DNA of 64,000 nt from Acanthornis magna (lineage: Eukaryota; Chordata; Aves; Passeriformes; Acanthizidae): positions 1,798,001 to 1,862,000 of the forward strand of contig JAWUZG010000136.1 of assembly GCA_036785705.1 (NCBI GenBank), read 5' to 3'. Shown here one piece after another: positions 37,750-50,118 of the stretch (positions within the stretch are counted from its first letter, which is position 1; each line of letters begins with the position of its first letter). The notes below the pieces were generated by a model. That model was not told where the DNA came from and did no database searches. It saw nothing but the letters and a program-made list of their open reading frames with translations. A program made the position numbers and the translations under genes.

Positions 37750-38239
37750 TTTGCTTTACCTCCCCCCAGCTCTCATCTCTGTGTCTCACACTCAGAAACG
37801 GCAGCTGGAAGTGGGTGCAGAAAAATACCCTCCCAAAACAAGAGTCCCAGACACTCTTGTAATTTCTATGGAATAAAACTGCACAGAATGAGCAGACGTG
37901 TCCAGCCTAGAGTTATTAAGCTCATTGATTTATTTTTTCCCTGAAATCAGTTTAGGTTGATGCACAGCTCTGAGCAGACACCCCTGCGTACTGTGTTTTT
38001 TATTGTCCCAGCTCCTGATTCTCTTTAAGGCTCCAGGCTGTGACTGTAATAATTTTTATAGTGGGACAATCAGTGTTGACTTTAGATAATTATGCCTTCC
38101 TTTGAAAAGCCATAAAGGAAGAAAAGTAATAATTTGTATTTTATCTCTGCAGTTTATGAAGCTCCAAGTACAATATTGTAAAGGTTATGAACTGATACTT
38201 TGACATTTTCCCCATCTATCTTTTTTGTCACTATCATAT
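37750..38239. other. Unique spacer between two CR1 copies
   Basis: No gene or repeat recognised. Confidence 0.55.
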
Positions 38240-38396
38240 GATGGCGGAATCACCATCCTTGGAAGTGTTCAAAAAACTTTTAAATGTGGCACTTGGGGAT
38301 GTGGTTTAGTGGTGGCCTTGGCAGTGCTGGGTTAAGGGTTGGACCTGATGGTCTCAAAGGTCTTTCCCAACCTAAACGATTCCATAAGATTCTGTC
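38240..38396 (+). mobile_element. CR1 LINE fragment, 3' end
   Basis: Plus-strand tail of the subfamily that has the GTGGTTTAGTGGTGGCCTTG and GGTTGGACCTGATGGTCTCA segments. It ends TTTCCCAACCTAAACGATTC and a decayed octamer. It is the same subfamily as the copies at 14373 (minus) and 44031 (plus). It begins inside the WNRLPR/SPSLEVF-coding region, at GGCGGAATCACCATCC. Confidence 0.86.
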
Positions 38397-41300
38397 TGCA
38401 TGGCTGGAATGAATTTTTTCCATAGTTTTGTAATTATGAGAAAATGATTATTTTCTGAAATGAAGATTTTTCTTTAAAAAAAATAACACGGAATTTGAAA
38501 TTACTTTTTAAAAGGAAATTTTAAGCATGTTTAAGACAACAATTTTGGTATCCCATTTATGACTCACAGCTTTCTAAGCTATTGGAATTCCAAACCTAAA
38601 TCCAAACATCATAAGGCATTACAAAAACTGATTCCGAATTGGTCGTAACTAATTCTTGTGCAAAAAACTTTTGTCCTCCTCATGACTTTGATGTAAGGGT
38701 CTCTGAAACCAAACGTAAGGCTCACAAATCAGGACAAGGGATTATTTTTAACATCTCGTTTACCCCAGAGGTTGGATATGGTGTGTATCTTTTTTGCAAA
38801 ATTACAACCATAAATCAACGCAATGTTTGCCTCTCACATCACATCATCTCTGCAAACATCTGCTAACCACAGTTTGAAACCCTAAGTAACACATGGTTTA
38901 GTCCTAAGTCCTCTTTTAGCTGTGTCCCATAATTTGGATGAATTACTTCCATCCATCTGTATCTGGAATTAAAGGATCTCTCCTACAGTATTGAAGGGAA
39001 TTGTTTAAAACAAAAAACAGAACCCCAAAAAAAACCCCAAACCAATGTTCATTTGGGATAAAATGGCATCGCACAATGGCAAGACTAAATATTGATTCCA
39101 CTTCCATATTCAGGACCTTATAACTCAGGCTCTAACCTTAACTGCATTTTAATTGATAAACATCATGCAAAGAGAAAGGAGAAGTTTATGCTCAAATGCA
39201 GTTGTATGGCTGCAGGAGCTGGCAAAACTGATGAGCTGAATCCTGCAAGTTACGTGAGGACACCGAATTTGCCACTGTAAGAGCTCAGCTAACTTTAGGA
39301 ACAGAGTTGTTGCCATTAGCAACGGGCCAGTCATTTATAGAGGGAGAGATGTTTATCACTCAGGGCTGCTCTGAATTTTTAGTGCTTGGCTCAGTGGTAG
39401 GAAAAAAAAGGGATGCTGCTGCATTTATTTTGTGTTAGTTCTGGTCTTGTGCTGGTTGGGAACTAATGTACTGTGTTGGGCAAAGTGCAGTTTGCAGAGA
39501 ACCACACACCTGGATTTGCTATTGAATATATTTACTTTGCCAGTGTTTTATTTTGGAGCTTTTGAGGGGGTTTGCTTTGGTTCTGCACTGCCTTGCACAG
39601 GCTTTCATACTCTTCTCTCTGTGAAGGCTCAGAAAAGTCATTTCTTAATTCCTTATATACAGAGATGAAATTTTTATGTGAATAATAGTATAATTTTTTT
39701 CTGACTCTCTTGATAATACATACTCTTCTTTCTGCTTCTTTTGATATTACTGCATGTACTATGATATTTACTCCAGTTCCCTCTTCTGTCAGCAGATCCT
39801 CTACTTCTTTCTCCTATTTTTAGTGTTTGAAGGATTTTGTCCCTGACTTCCATCTTTTTCTTCCTTGACACTGACTTTCTGTATTTGCCAAAACAACTGA
39901 AATGTTATCCTTCCTCTCCTGCTTTTGTATTTTCCACCTATATCATCACAACAATCTTGATCCCTGGGCCTGTACTCTGGTGTGATTATCTCCCTACCAT
40001 CTCCCCGTATAATTTTCTATGGGTCTCAACCAGTTTATTAGTAGTTCCTCTCTTGATTAATGCACTGAGACAAGTGTATACAGGAGCTGCTAAATAATCA
40101 TGAAATAGAGTCTGATATTTAACCAGAATTTGCTTTCTCTACTTTAGTAAAGCACAACCTTCCTGTAAAACCTGGTTTACAAGATCAGAAACGGTTTAAA
40201 AAATGAAATGAAGTTAAACAATGTTGGTACTGAAATTAATAAACTGACCATGACTGCATTCTCTTTGAAACAAAAAACTCTCCAGTCACTGAAGCAATGA
40301 GTTTTCAAACACGTCCCACAGCAGACATACTTGATTTAAAAAATGTAAATATTTTAAAAGGGAGCCTCATGTACTTATTAGCAAGATTATGTAGTAACAT
40401 TATATGTGAGTGGATCCGGAGACATTCATTACACAATGATTTCTCTTCAGTAATGTCTGTAGGATAATCTCACGCTTGAGGACTAAACTGAATATGAGTC
40501 TTGTACATTGTTCCCTTGTCATTTGCTTGTCTGTCTTACAACCCAGGGCTGTAAAATGAGTCAACTGCAGAGCTGCTGATACAAGAAAATTTGAACATAT
40601 AATTCTTCACATAATTGGGTTGTGCAGCTCCCTGGTCCATGATCCAGAAGAAATGAAAAACAGTACTAGACCTGAAATCTTCAGGGAAGTATAAGTGACA
40701 GTGGGCAGTTTTAATGAAGAGACAACAATTAAGAGCTGAATACTGATTTATTCTGTTTAATTTGAAATGCTATAATTATAAGCCATCATTCTTGGTTATT
40801 TTGTGGGTTTTTTTGACAAAATGTTGTAGAGCTCAAAGAGAAAGAGAGCTCTGCTCAGTGAAGCATGGCTCAAAAGCCAAACAAAAATAATTACTCCAAT
40901 TTTTTTAAGTAGGTGGTGGACACAGAGGAAAAGAAAGGCACACAGGAGAAATGAGTTCCATGGAAGCTTAACAGATGAGAAACTTAATTGTCATAGCTGT
41001 GTGCCTGAAATAATGAGCTTAACACAGTGACTGAGAAAGAACTGTACTTCAGACTAACAAGGTGGATGTCTGTAATGCATCAAAGAACTTGTGAAGGTCT
41101 TTGTGAGATTTACACGGTACTGGACAGAAAAGATACACGTGACATTCAGTAGCAAAGGACACACAAACTGGAAAACACCCAAATATGCGTCTGAAGTATA
41201 AAACCCCATGAACTATGCGGATGTGGGTACTACAGCCCGGAATTTGTGTGAATGCTGATTATGCAGGTAGATTAATTAACAGCTTAAAAATGGCGTAAGA

Positions 41301-41794
41301 GAAGATAAAACCATTAGAAGATGCATGATACACTGTGCAACAGGGATTAAATACATATTAAAGCAAGAATCATGGCTTGGATTATTTAGCTTCAAGGTGG
41401 TAAACAGTTTTTCCTATTCTGCTCTGTTTGATCAGTGATGCATAATGACTACATCTGTAATAGGAAATTAACCATCCTTGGGGCTGCTCTTTGGTTATTC
41501 AGAGTTATTCAACAGTTATGGTTATCCAAGATTCATGTCTGTGCTGGTGACATCTCCTGACTCCAAATCCAAGTGAGCTGTCTGTTCTAAGTCATCTCTG
41601 TCCCTTTCTAACATCCATACTCTTCCAGAAATCATCTGGATGAATACTCAGTGGTCAAAATCAATAATATTTTCGACAGTTTAACAGCACAAACAGTTCT
41701 GTTTTTGTGAGTAGATGAGATAGTAGGAAAATAAATGCTGCAGTGTTAATAAAGAGCTGGGATAATTAGAGAACCAGAAGACTCTAAAGTGTCG
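38397..41794. other. Unique sequence, no gene seen
   Basis: 3.4 kb without a recognised gene or element. A short A/C-rich stretch lies near 39007-39044. The open frames are short and without motifs. Confidence 0.6.
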
Positions 41795-42345
41795 GGAAGC
41801 CACAGAGACACCAGGAGTGCAGGGACCTCCCTGATCTTACAGTCTGAGGTGCTGGGGCATGTCCAGAGAAGCGAACAGAGCTGGACACTCAACCCGCTCT
41901 CAGCTGCCCTCTTTCCTGGATGTTCCTGTCAGGGAGTTGTAGAGAGTGAGAAGGTCTCCCCCGAGATTCATTTTCTCCAGGCTGAGCCCCCACTGCTGCT
42001 CCTGGTGCTCCAGACCCTTCTCCAGCTCTGTTCCCTTTGCTGGACACGCCTCAGCCCCTCAATGTCTGTCTTGTCTCTTGTCCTGAGGGGCCCAGAGCTG
42101 GACACAGCACTCGAGGTGTGGCCTCAGCAGTGTCCAGCACAAGGGACAATCACTGCCCTGCTCCTGTGGCCACACCATGGCTGACACAGGCCAGTGGCCA
42201 TTGGCCTTCTTGTCCTCCTGGGCACAGCTGGCTCATGCTCAGCCACTGCTGACCAGCACCTCCAGGTCCTTTTCTGCCAGGCAGGTTTCCAGCCACTCAG
42301 CCCCTGGCCTGGAGCTCTGCAGGGGCTCGCAGCAGATTATCCTCC
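41795..42345 (-). mobile_element. CR1 LINE fragment, ORF2 3' region lacking the 3' tail
   Basis: The reverse complement matches the later part of CR1 ORF2. It has the region that reads in conserved copies as ERDLGVLVDSRLNMSQQ (here decayed: GAAAAGGACCTGGAGGTGCT onward), then GCCACACCTCGAGTGCTGTG, GGAGAAGGGTCTGGAGCACC, GCCTGGAGAAAATGAATCTC and CTCTACAACTCCCTGACAGG. It breaks off there, so neither the 5' part nor the tail is present. It is GC-rich against its surroundings. Confidence 0.82.
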
Positions 42346-43317
42346 TTCTCCTCTGCTTTTTGACTGACAGTCTGAAAATGCCAATCTTTTCAACATTAAT
42401 GCAACATCAAGCACACTTAAGGTTAAGTATTTAACTTACATTTAAGAGAAATTTTCAAAACATGTTTTTCTCCATTAGCTTGGGCTAAGAACAACTCCAA
42501 TGTGTATATATTTAGTAAGTTTTTGATATAGAGACTGCTTAGCCTCCATAAAAAAAATTTCCGTGTGCCTCCCCTATGTGCTCACATCTGTGTGGAATGA
42601 AGAGTAACCTGAATGTGTTGCCATATACTTTTCCCCTCAGAAAGATACTGACATTATAGAGAGAGGTATATTCGTACTGATAAACTTCGTATCAACAAGG
42701 GTTTACAATTCTGATCCAAAACTGTCAAAAATGTTCTCCAAATTAACTCTATTAAAAAGCAAAGAGAAGACAACTGGCTTCTTCATTTTTTTTTTCCTTC
42801 TTCGGGTTTATCAGGTGGTGCAGCTGAGGAACAGGCAAACTTCTTACATGCAGGTGAGCCCCACAGTAGATAAAGCACTTGCTGGGGATTGGGGTGATCT
42901 GCCTCTTTTTCAGAAGTCACTTCAGGTGCTGCTCAGTCTCTGACACACAGCTTTAATGACTTAAGGTGTGTGGCATTGTTCCTTGAGTATTTAACTCTGG
43001 AGGTGTGTGGCTGGTTGCTTGTTTTTCCCTGGCACCTTATAAATTCAAACCTTCTGTGAAGGGTACGCCTAGTCTGAGAGATCCTGGAAAAGGAAATGAA
43101 AAGTGAGGTCAAGTATGTAACAGCAAGATCCATATTAATAACTAAAACAGCTCTAGGCAACTAAAAGAACCTTTTCTACCTGTGCTCTGACTCTGGCAAA
43201 AAGAAAGATTCATTGCATTCACACAGCTGAACTGAACCTCAAGTGACGACTTGAGGTTTAGTGGGTTTGTTTGAGGTTGTTTTGGGTTTGTTTTGTTTGG
43301 TTTTTTTTTCTTTTTTC
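42346..43317. other. Unique spacer, no gene seen
   Basis: No gene recognised. A T-rich and G/T-rich stretch at about 43259-43317 precedes the next CR1. Confidence 0.55.
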
Positions 43318-43648
43318 CAATTGATGGAGGTGATTCTGACCCTCTGCTCTGCTCTGGTGAGACCCACCTTGAGCACTGCATCAGCTCTGGGGTTCCAGCA
43401 CAGGAAGGACCTCAAGCTGCTGGGGCAAGTCCAGAGGAGGCCACCAAGGTGATCAGAGGAACAGCTCTGCTGTGAGGAAAGGCTCAGAGAATTGGGATTG
43501 TTCAGCCTGGAGAAGACAAGGCTTTGGGGAGACCTAATTGCAGCCTTCCAGTGCCCAACAGGAGCCTACAGGAAAGATGGAGAGAGGCTTTTTAAATAGC
43601 ATGAAGTAACAGGACAAGGAGGAATGGCTTCAAAATGACAGAGAGAAA
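43318..43648 (+). mobile_element. CR1 LINE fragment cut off at a duplication breakpoint
   Basis: Plus-strand CR1 ORF2 3' region: GGTGAGACCCACCTTGAGCA, GGGCAAGTCCAGAGGAGGCC, TTGTTCAGCCTGGAGAAGAC, GGAGACCTAATTGCAGCCTT, AGGACAAGGAGGAATGGCTT. CR1 similarity stops at about 43648, exactly where the 341-bp duplicated segment starts. The element has no 3' tail, so it was broken by a rearrangement and did not end by ordinary CR1 insertion. Confidence 0.83.
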
Positions 43649-43989
43649 CCCTTTACAAAATGATGGATGTGGAATTTAATTAATTCATTAAAAACTGTGT
43701 TCCAGAACGTTAGCAAAATACCCTGATATTTAGAAGTGTTGATTAGCCAGTTAACAGGGATGCACATTTTCTGTGAATTTGGAATTTAAATCTCAGCATG
43801 GTGTGTGATATCCTTTAAAGATTAAACCATCTCAAATGAGATTTTCATGTAAAATTAAGTTCTCATGAGTCCTTTCATGTAAATATCTACTTGTAAAATA
43901 CTTGTCTATGCTCCCACTGGAGTCAAAGGAGATGGAGTCAAGGAATTGTAGGGATCTGGTGACTTAACTCTGTTTTACTCTGATGGGAG
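43649..43989 (+). repeat. Copy A of an unclassified direct duplication
   Basis: 341 bp that align end to end with 46081-46397 in the same orientation. Both begin CCCTTTACAAAA and end GATGGGAG. The first 180 bp match nearly base for base (e.g. TTAGAAGTGTTGATTAGCCA in both); the later part diverges more. Copy A has about 30 bp that copy B lacks, between two TTTCATGTAAA-like motifs. The ends are not TG...CA and no coding frame is conserved. The segment lies between two CR1 fragments. Confidence 0.93.
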
Positions 43990-44030
43990 CTTAGGTGTCC
44001 AACTCATATGTGGACATCTTCATAGAGACG

Positions 44031-44338
44031 CCTGAAAAGAGGTTGTGACCAGGTGGGGGTTGGTCTCTTTTTCCAGCTAAGAAGTGATAAAACAAGAGTA
44101 AATGGCCTCAAGTTGTGCCAGGGGAGGTTTGGAGCAGATATCAGGAAACATTTCTGCACAGAAAGGGTGATCAGGCACTGGAACAGGCTGCCCAGGGCAG
44201 TGGTGGAATCACCGTCCCTGGAAGTGTCAGAAAAAGTGTGTCGAAGTGGTTTAGTGGTGGCCTTGGCAGTGCTGGGGAATGGTTGGGCTCAATGACCTGA
44301 GAGGGCTTTCCCAACCTAAATGATTCTGTGATTCTGAA
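44031..44338 (+). mobile_element. CR1 LINE fragment with readable ORF2 C-terminus
   Basis: Plus-strand CR1, 3' end intact: CCTAAATGATTCTGTGATTC. The frame at 44053-44295 still reads [20 protein letters not shown] followed by [15 protein letters not shown], the conserved CR1 ORF2 C-terminal block. Its consensus range overlaps that of the piece at 43318-43648, so these are two separate insertions and not one element split by the duplication. Confidence 0.9.
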
Positions 44339-46080
44339 TGTGTCTGGATCCACAGACTGAAGCCAAACCATGATCAGCTTTCTGACTAACACCAGAGAAA
44401 AAACAATCAATAAGCTCAGCTTGAACTCAAGATTTTCTAACATGTCTTCTTTCACTTCCGCAAATATTCGTAGAATTGGAATATTTTTCCAGTAAGATCT
44501 GTAGTCTCTAGACCAACATTGGTCATTTCTAATCACAGCTACATAGAAAGTGTAGGATTTTTTGTAGATGTACCTATGTTTACATGCTCCTGTCTGTGCC
44601 ATACTATTTGTCTACAGGTCCTCAAGTCTCAAATTTGTTTCTTGCAAGAGGAACAGGCTTTTCTGAAATAGTTATTTGATCAGTCCTTTTCCAACATAAA
44701 AACATTCTGGCTGCTTAGCAGAGGCTGTGCCATAGTCTCAGTCTGACAGTGTATTTCTATTCATATTAAAGGTATTTCTCATGACAATGAACATTCACAA
44801 AACAGAAGAATTTTCACATTTTCTTCCCTCAGCAAGAAAAATTCTTTGATGTACTGTCTTTGGATCCCACAGGCTGAGGTAGGAAGGTGGATGTGCTGTG
44901 ATCACAGCAAAATTCATTGTCAAGGTTGAAATAGTTTGTGTTTATTTATATTTTAAGTCTTTGACTAAGGGGAAAAAAAAACCAACTTAGAGAACAGGAT
45001 TTGATACTATCCATATCTCAGATGTTGAACTCTCTTGGACTGACAGCTCGTAGTGACAGAATGGGAATTACTAGATTTTTATTTTGACACATCTTCTGCT
45101 AGATTCCACACATTTTCTACTAGAATGTATTTTCATAAAAAGATATTTATAAGTCTGAAAGATTCCATGTTCTTAAAAATTTAGCCTTGTAAAAAGGACT
45201 TAAATATTTGGGGCAGGAGGAGGCTTATTAAGAAAGAAAGTGGATTTTCTTTATTTTGTTTTGAATCTCCATTAAAGATGACTTTCATTGGATTAACAAA
45301 ATTTGATTTCATCCACACAGTATTAATTGTGATTTGTTCCAGCTCAGAATGGTAATTTTGTTGCTTTTAATTTTTTTTTCAACGAGAAATGAAAGTAATT
45401 TATTAAAACATGATTTTTTAAAACTCAATAGGGAGTAAATGCCATGCAAATATTTTTCCTCAGCCACCCACTACAAAAATTCAGATACCTGAGTTTTAAT
45501 TGTTAATCTACTTACCTAAAAGGAGGACAATGCCAGAAATAAGGTTTACAATTTTAGAAGATGCACAGCATCAATTAAGACTTCCACTAAGTATAATTAT
45601 TTGTTTGGTGTTTTTCTAAGGACCTTTGCCATTGCCGTTTTCTTTGAATTTTATGTGTCGGCTATCTGAGCTTTTAACTTTTGCTCCTTTCAGCATTTTC
45701 ATTCTCTTAATCTATAATTGAAGCTGTTCCGTATGAAGGCATATTGTGCATACATGGAAAACCCACCCACGACAACGGGAGGTATTTTTGCGTTAAGAGA
45801 TTTTCTTGCCACTAATGATGTGAAGGTTATTCTGTCCTGGTGCAAAGTGAAGAACCTCAGACTTTCGAGAGGTGGGAATTTGCTTAGAATTTATTCTAAA
45901 ACCTTTCTGGTGATAATCAGCTTTATCAGTAGTGGCTGCCCTTAACAGTGAATTTTCACAGAGCAAATCAGTATCACTGTGTATCAATAACATGGAATGA
46001 ACACTTAGACGCAACCATTAAATATTCAAGTGACTTCACTTTCATCTGTCTATAGATACTCATTTGCATATGCACGGGAG
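44339..46080. other. Unique sequence between the duplicated segments
   Basis: 1.7 kb with no gene, no retroviral coding motif, no polypurine tract near the right copy and no primer-binding-site-like segment that I recognise near the left copy. It therefore does not look like the interior of an LTR element. Confidence 0.55.
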
Positions 46081-46397
46081 CCCTTTACAAAAGGATGGAT
46101 GTGGAATTCAATTAATTCATTAAAAACTGTGTTCCAGAACATTAGCAAAACACCCTGATATTTAGAAGTGTTGATTAGCCAGTTAACAGGGATGTACATT
46201 TTCTGTGAATGTGGAATGAGGAATTTAAACCTCAGTACAATGTGTGATATCCTTTAAAGATTAAACCATCTCGAACAAGCATTTTCATCTAAATACCTAC
46301 ATGTGAATTACTTGCCTGCTCCCACTGGAGTTAAAGGAGATGGAATCCAGGGATTTTAAGGATCTAGTGATCTAACTCTGTTTGATTGTGATGGGAG
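46081..46397 (+). repeat. Copy B of an unclassified direct duplication
   Basis: 317 bp matching 43649-43989. Relative to copy A it has a 7-base insertion (TGAGGAA-like) near 46215 and a deletion of about 30 bp near 46290, with substitutions such as GTTAGC/ATTAGC. Its flanks are unrelated to those of copy A and are not CR1, so this may be the ancestral location. Confidence 0.93.
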
Positions 46398-49300
46398 GCA
46401 CAACAACAAATGTGGTTATTCTTCCTCTATTTCTGGATGAAGAGTGTAAATTCTTTTACACCCCAGCCTGTTGATTATGGAAATGGCTTTTCTTTTACAT
46501 TACAACACATCCAAGTTGTGTATTATAGAACTGAGCAGATTAAATTTTTATCTGTAGGACAAGATTCTGTGGTGTATTTTATTCCATTGTATCATTTATA
46601 GCAAAAACATAATTAAAACCAGTGGAATTTAACTTACCAAAAATGATCCAAGAATCCAAATGAAAATCATGTACATGAATACACACGAAAGTACATTAAT
46701 ATACATGAATCAACTATATGCCACATATAATCAGCATAATCAAAGAAACAGCTGATGCTGATGGTATTTTAGGATGTTCTTTCCATCTATGCTTTATTCA
46801 TGTGATGCAAGCCCAGTCTGGATGTGAGCAGGAGGGTTAATTACATCCTGCACATGCCTATTTCTCACTAAAAGGGGTTAAGAGTACATCATGCAAATGA
46901 GTCTCAGGTCAGACTATCAGAATCTCGACTTCATATTTGAATTGCACACTGAGTGATGATCTCTGTACCTTCTGTGTACCCAGCACCTCACACACCAATC
47001 TCACAGGTAATGCTGAATCTATGCAAGAGCAACAGATTTTAAATTGGAACACTGAAAAGAAAGTCTATTTGTTCACGCAGGTTTTATTTTTCTCAGTTCT
47101 TAAATCTGCAAGGCCGTATTATCATTCATTAGAACTAGTCAGGGAAATAACACAAAAACTAATAATACACTGGATGTTAGAGAAGTTCATGCAACAAGCC
47201 CTCAGCTGACAGAGCTAATTGTAATTCTTGTTGCTTAGCACTGAATTTTTTTAACCTTATATCTATGAAGGCAATTATGTGAAGAATTAGTTAATCCCCC
47301 AGACATCAGCTTTACCTGCATTATTTTAAGTACCAAAGCTACTGAACAACACAGCCTGCATGGAGATGGAAAACACTAGGCAGACAGGTAAACATATGCA
47401 TGAGCAAATACTATTTTGGGGCAGCTCCTAAAACAAGCTGTACATTTCCTAAAATAGAGACAGACAAAACTCTGAAAGCTCTGCAATCTGCCAGGGAAAA
47501 ATGAGCTGATCTTCTAAGATACCACTCATAAAGTATTAGCAGCACATCACAGCCAACAGATAACTGAAACATTATCTGTACAGCTGAAGGAAGAGGTGTC
47601 CTGTCGTAAAATTTGTCCCACAGCTATTACCTGGTGAAATCTGAAAATGTTCAGCCCAGTAAGGCTCAGGGAATGAGGGCACTCAGCGAAAAGCGGGGGC
47701 TGCAATATCTGAGAAGAGTCAGGCTGATGTCAGAGTTTCATGGACAGGAAGGCAGTAGGAATGGGAGATTCAAATTTTATTCAAATTTTAGACACAAAGA
47801 CACTCTGAGAGGCTGCAGAGTAAACTACCTGCTGTTGGATGGAAAAGGTGGAATCAGATCTCACAGGGTAAGTTATAACCTCCACGCTCTCATTCCCCAG
47901 AATGTTGTCAAACATGAATCCTCAAAGGCAGACAGAGATGCAGAGTCTCAAAGCAATGATGAGATGGTGGTTTAGGGAAGAGAGACTTAAATTTACTACG
48001 AATTGGGGAACTTCTTAGGATTTGAAGAACTTGTACTGGAAAGAAGGGTTACGTTCAATCCAAATGTACCCACTCATAGTCATAGAAAAATATTTAAACT
48101 AGGAAGAGGGAAAAGCCAAAAGGCACACAAGGTGTCCCCCAGGTAACAGTGCTGAAGCTGGTTTTGTGCAGCAAAACAAACTCTACTTTAAAACAATGAA
48201 TAGAAAAATAAACATTTACACCCAGGTGCTTGTAATCTTCTTCTGGTAACCAAAAGTCAGAATGAAGGTGAGGAGCAACAAAAAGACGCCATAAAACTGA
48301 GTGAGTCATGGAAAAAAGTGGCACAAATGCTTTATGTAGTTATGAATAATGCATCGATAGAACAACAACATAAACCATGTATACATGATGCCAAACTTTG
48401 AACTGAAGATTTCTAAACCAGGCAGTCAAAGAAGCCACTGAAATGTGGTGCCTATCAAGAACAGCATTAAGAACTACACAGAGGTGTCGTTTTCCCAATG
48501 CTCAAAAAAGCAGGATTTTATTTCATCTTCCTGTTTTGAAGAAGTTTAGAAGTTTAGAAAGTCAAGTAATCAAGATTCACCCATAAGCTTCATCTGTCTT
48601 GACTGTGCCTGTGTGAGTAAAGATGGGGTTAAAATGTGCAGCCCCAAATGTGTTGAGGAGAGTGAAAGACACATCCTAATTTCCCTAATGAAAGTATTCC
48701 CCCTTGATTAGAAATTGCTTTTTCTTGCTATTGTTCTGCCACCAGATCCCTCAGGGCATGGTGGTGTAGGCAGAAAGTGCCTGTGTCCATCAACCTCCAA
48801 GAGCAGCCTGCTTAAAAGGTTCTCCAAGCATCATCAGCTTAAGAATATTTCTTAAATAATACAAGATGTGGACCACGGACTTTGGAAATGTTCACCAAGC
48901 AAACTTTTTGTGCCTCACTGGGAACTAAGCACTGAATGGATTTGTTCCAGAATTGCTGAAAGCTATCACTTCAAAATTTACTGAAATAAAACATTACAGG
49001 CTGGTTTTTTTTTTCCTAAATGATAATTGTATAGATACAGCTATAATGCAGTGTGAAGTCTCAGCTTAGAATTTCTTAGGTTGGATTACAGATGACACTT
49101 AAAAGTTTAGTTAGTGTCACAGTTTGCCTGGCACTGACACTGAGTCTGATGTTGATAGCTAAAAATATAATATACAACAGAGAGAAATTCTCTGCTGGTA
49201 GAAGTTTGGAAGCCAAAATATGAAATTATTTCCAGCTTGAGTTATTGAATTAAAGCATTGTTTTTGCAGCTTATTTTATGTTAAAAAAAAAACCAACTAT

Positions 49301-49855
49301 AAAAGTACATCAGTATTTTAAGAGCAGCAGGGCAAAATATCTATCCCAAAAGATGATCTCCAGATTCCTTGTTAGGTTATGAGTTGTAAAGTGTCTAAAA
49401 GTTAAGCAATGATTTAAAAGCAGAACTGAGAACCTCGAGTAAGGTACCTAGTGTGAAATGCAGTTTAAATTCAAAGCCTGGCATTTGGACCTAACATTTC
49501 AAAGGAAATGTCTTTAATACGTTCAGAGAAAACCCTGCAGTGAAAAGCAGAAATAACCAACCCAGGTTCTAACAAGCAGCTCACGCCCAAATAACAGTGT
49601 GGGTGTTATTTGGTGAACAGCCTCAACTAAGCCACCCTGGACTTCAGAAATGTTTTGTAAACTGAACTAAAACATGTGCTGTTGTAACTAAACTGATAAA
49701 TTTAACCTGTCCAGTCAGCACTGAGTTATTTCAGTCCTCTGTGGCCATCAGCTCTGTGGCTTCTGCCTCCTGCTTGCATTTTGTTGCCTGCAGTTAGTGC
49801 TGCCCTATCCAGCCAGAAGCAGGAGCGTGTCTGTCCTTCCCCAAAAAAAGAATGC

Positions 49856-49898
49856 TAGAACTTGAGTAATATCTGAGTATAGAACTTGAGTAATATCC
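49856..49898. repeat. Two-copy 24-bp tandem duplication
   Basis: TAGAACTTGAGTAATATC occurs at 49856 and again at 49880. The spacing is 24 bases and no third copy is seen. Confidence 0.88.
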
Positions 49899-50091
49899 AC
49901 TGCAAGGAGTGGAAGGCATTAGGAATGTTAATACAACATTGTGAGCCATTGCAGTAGCTCCATCCCCTACTCCAATTACAACTGGAAGTTCCTTCCCTCC
50001 CATCCCTCTCCCCACTCATGCTCATGTATTGGTACACATTGAACCCTTGATAAGCTGCTCTATGTCGCTAATTTAGCAGGAGCTAAATCCA

Positions 50092-50118
50092 GAAAAAAAA
50101 AAAGAAAAGAAAAAAAAA
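50092..50118. repeat. Interrupted poly(A) tract
   Basis: A runs of about 11, 4 and 8 bases separated by single G. There is no recognisable element on the left side. Confidence 0.85.

Noticed and set aside
44053..44295. Frame with WNRLPR and SPSLEV motifs as a possible host gene
   Set aside because: This is the decayed C-terminus of CR1 ORF2, present without the rest of the protein.
43649..46397. A complete LTR retrotransposon with the duplicated segments as its LTRs
   Set aside because: The copies do not end in TG/CA, no primer-binding site or polypurine tract was seen at the expected places, and no gag or pol motif lies between them.
48075..48110. CR1-tail-like wording (CATAGTCATAGAAAAATATT)
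   Set aside because: The match is short and is not followed by the expected CR1 body.
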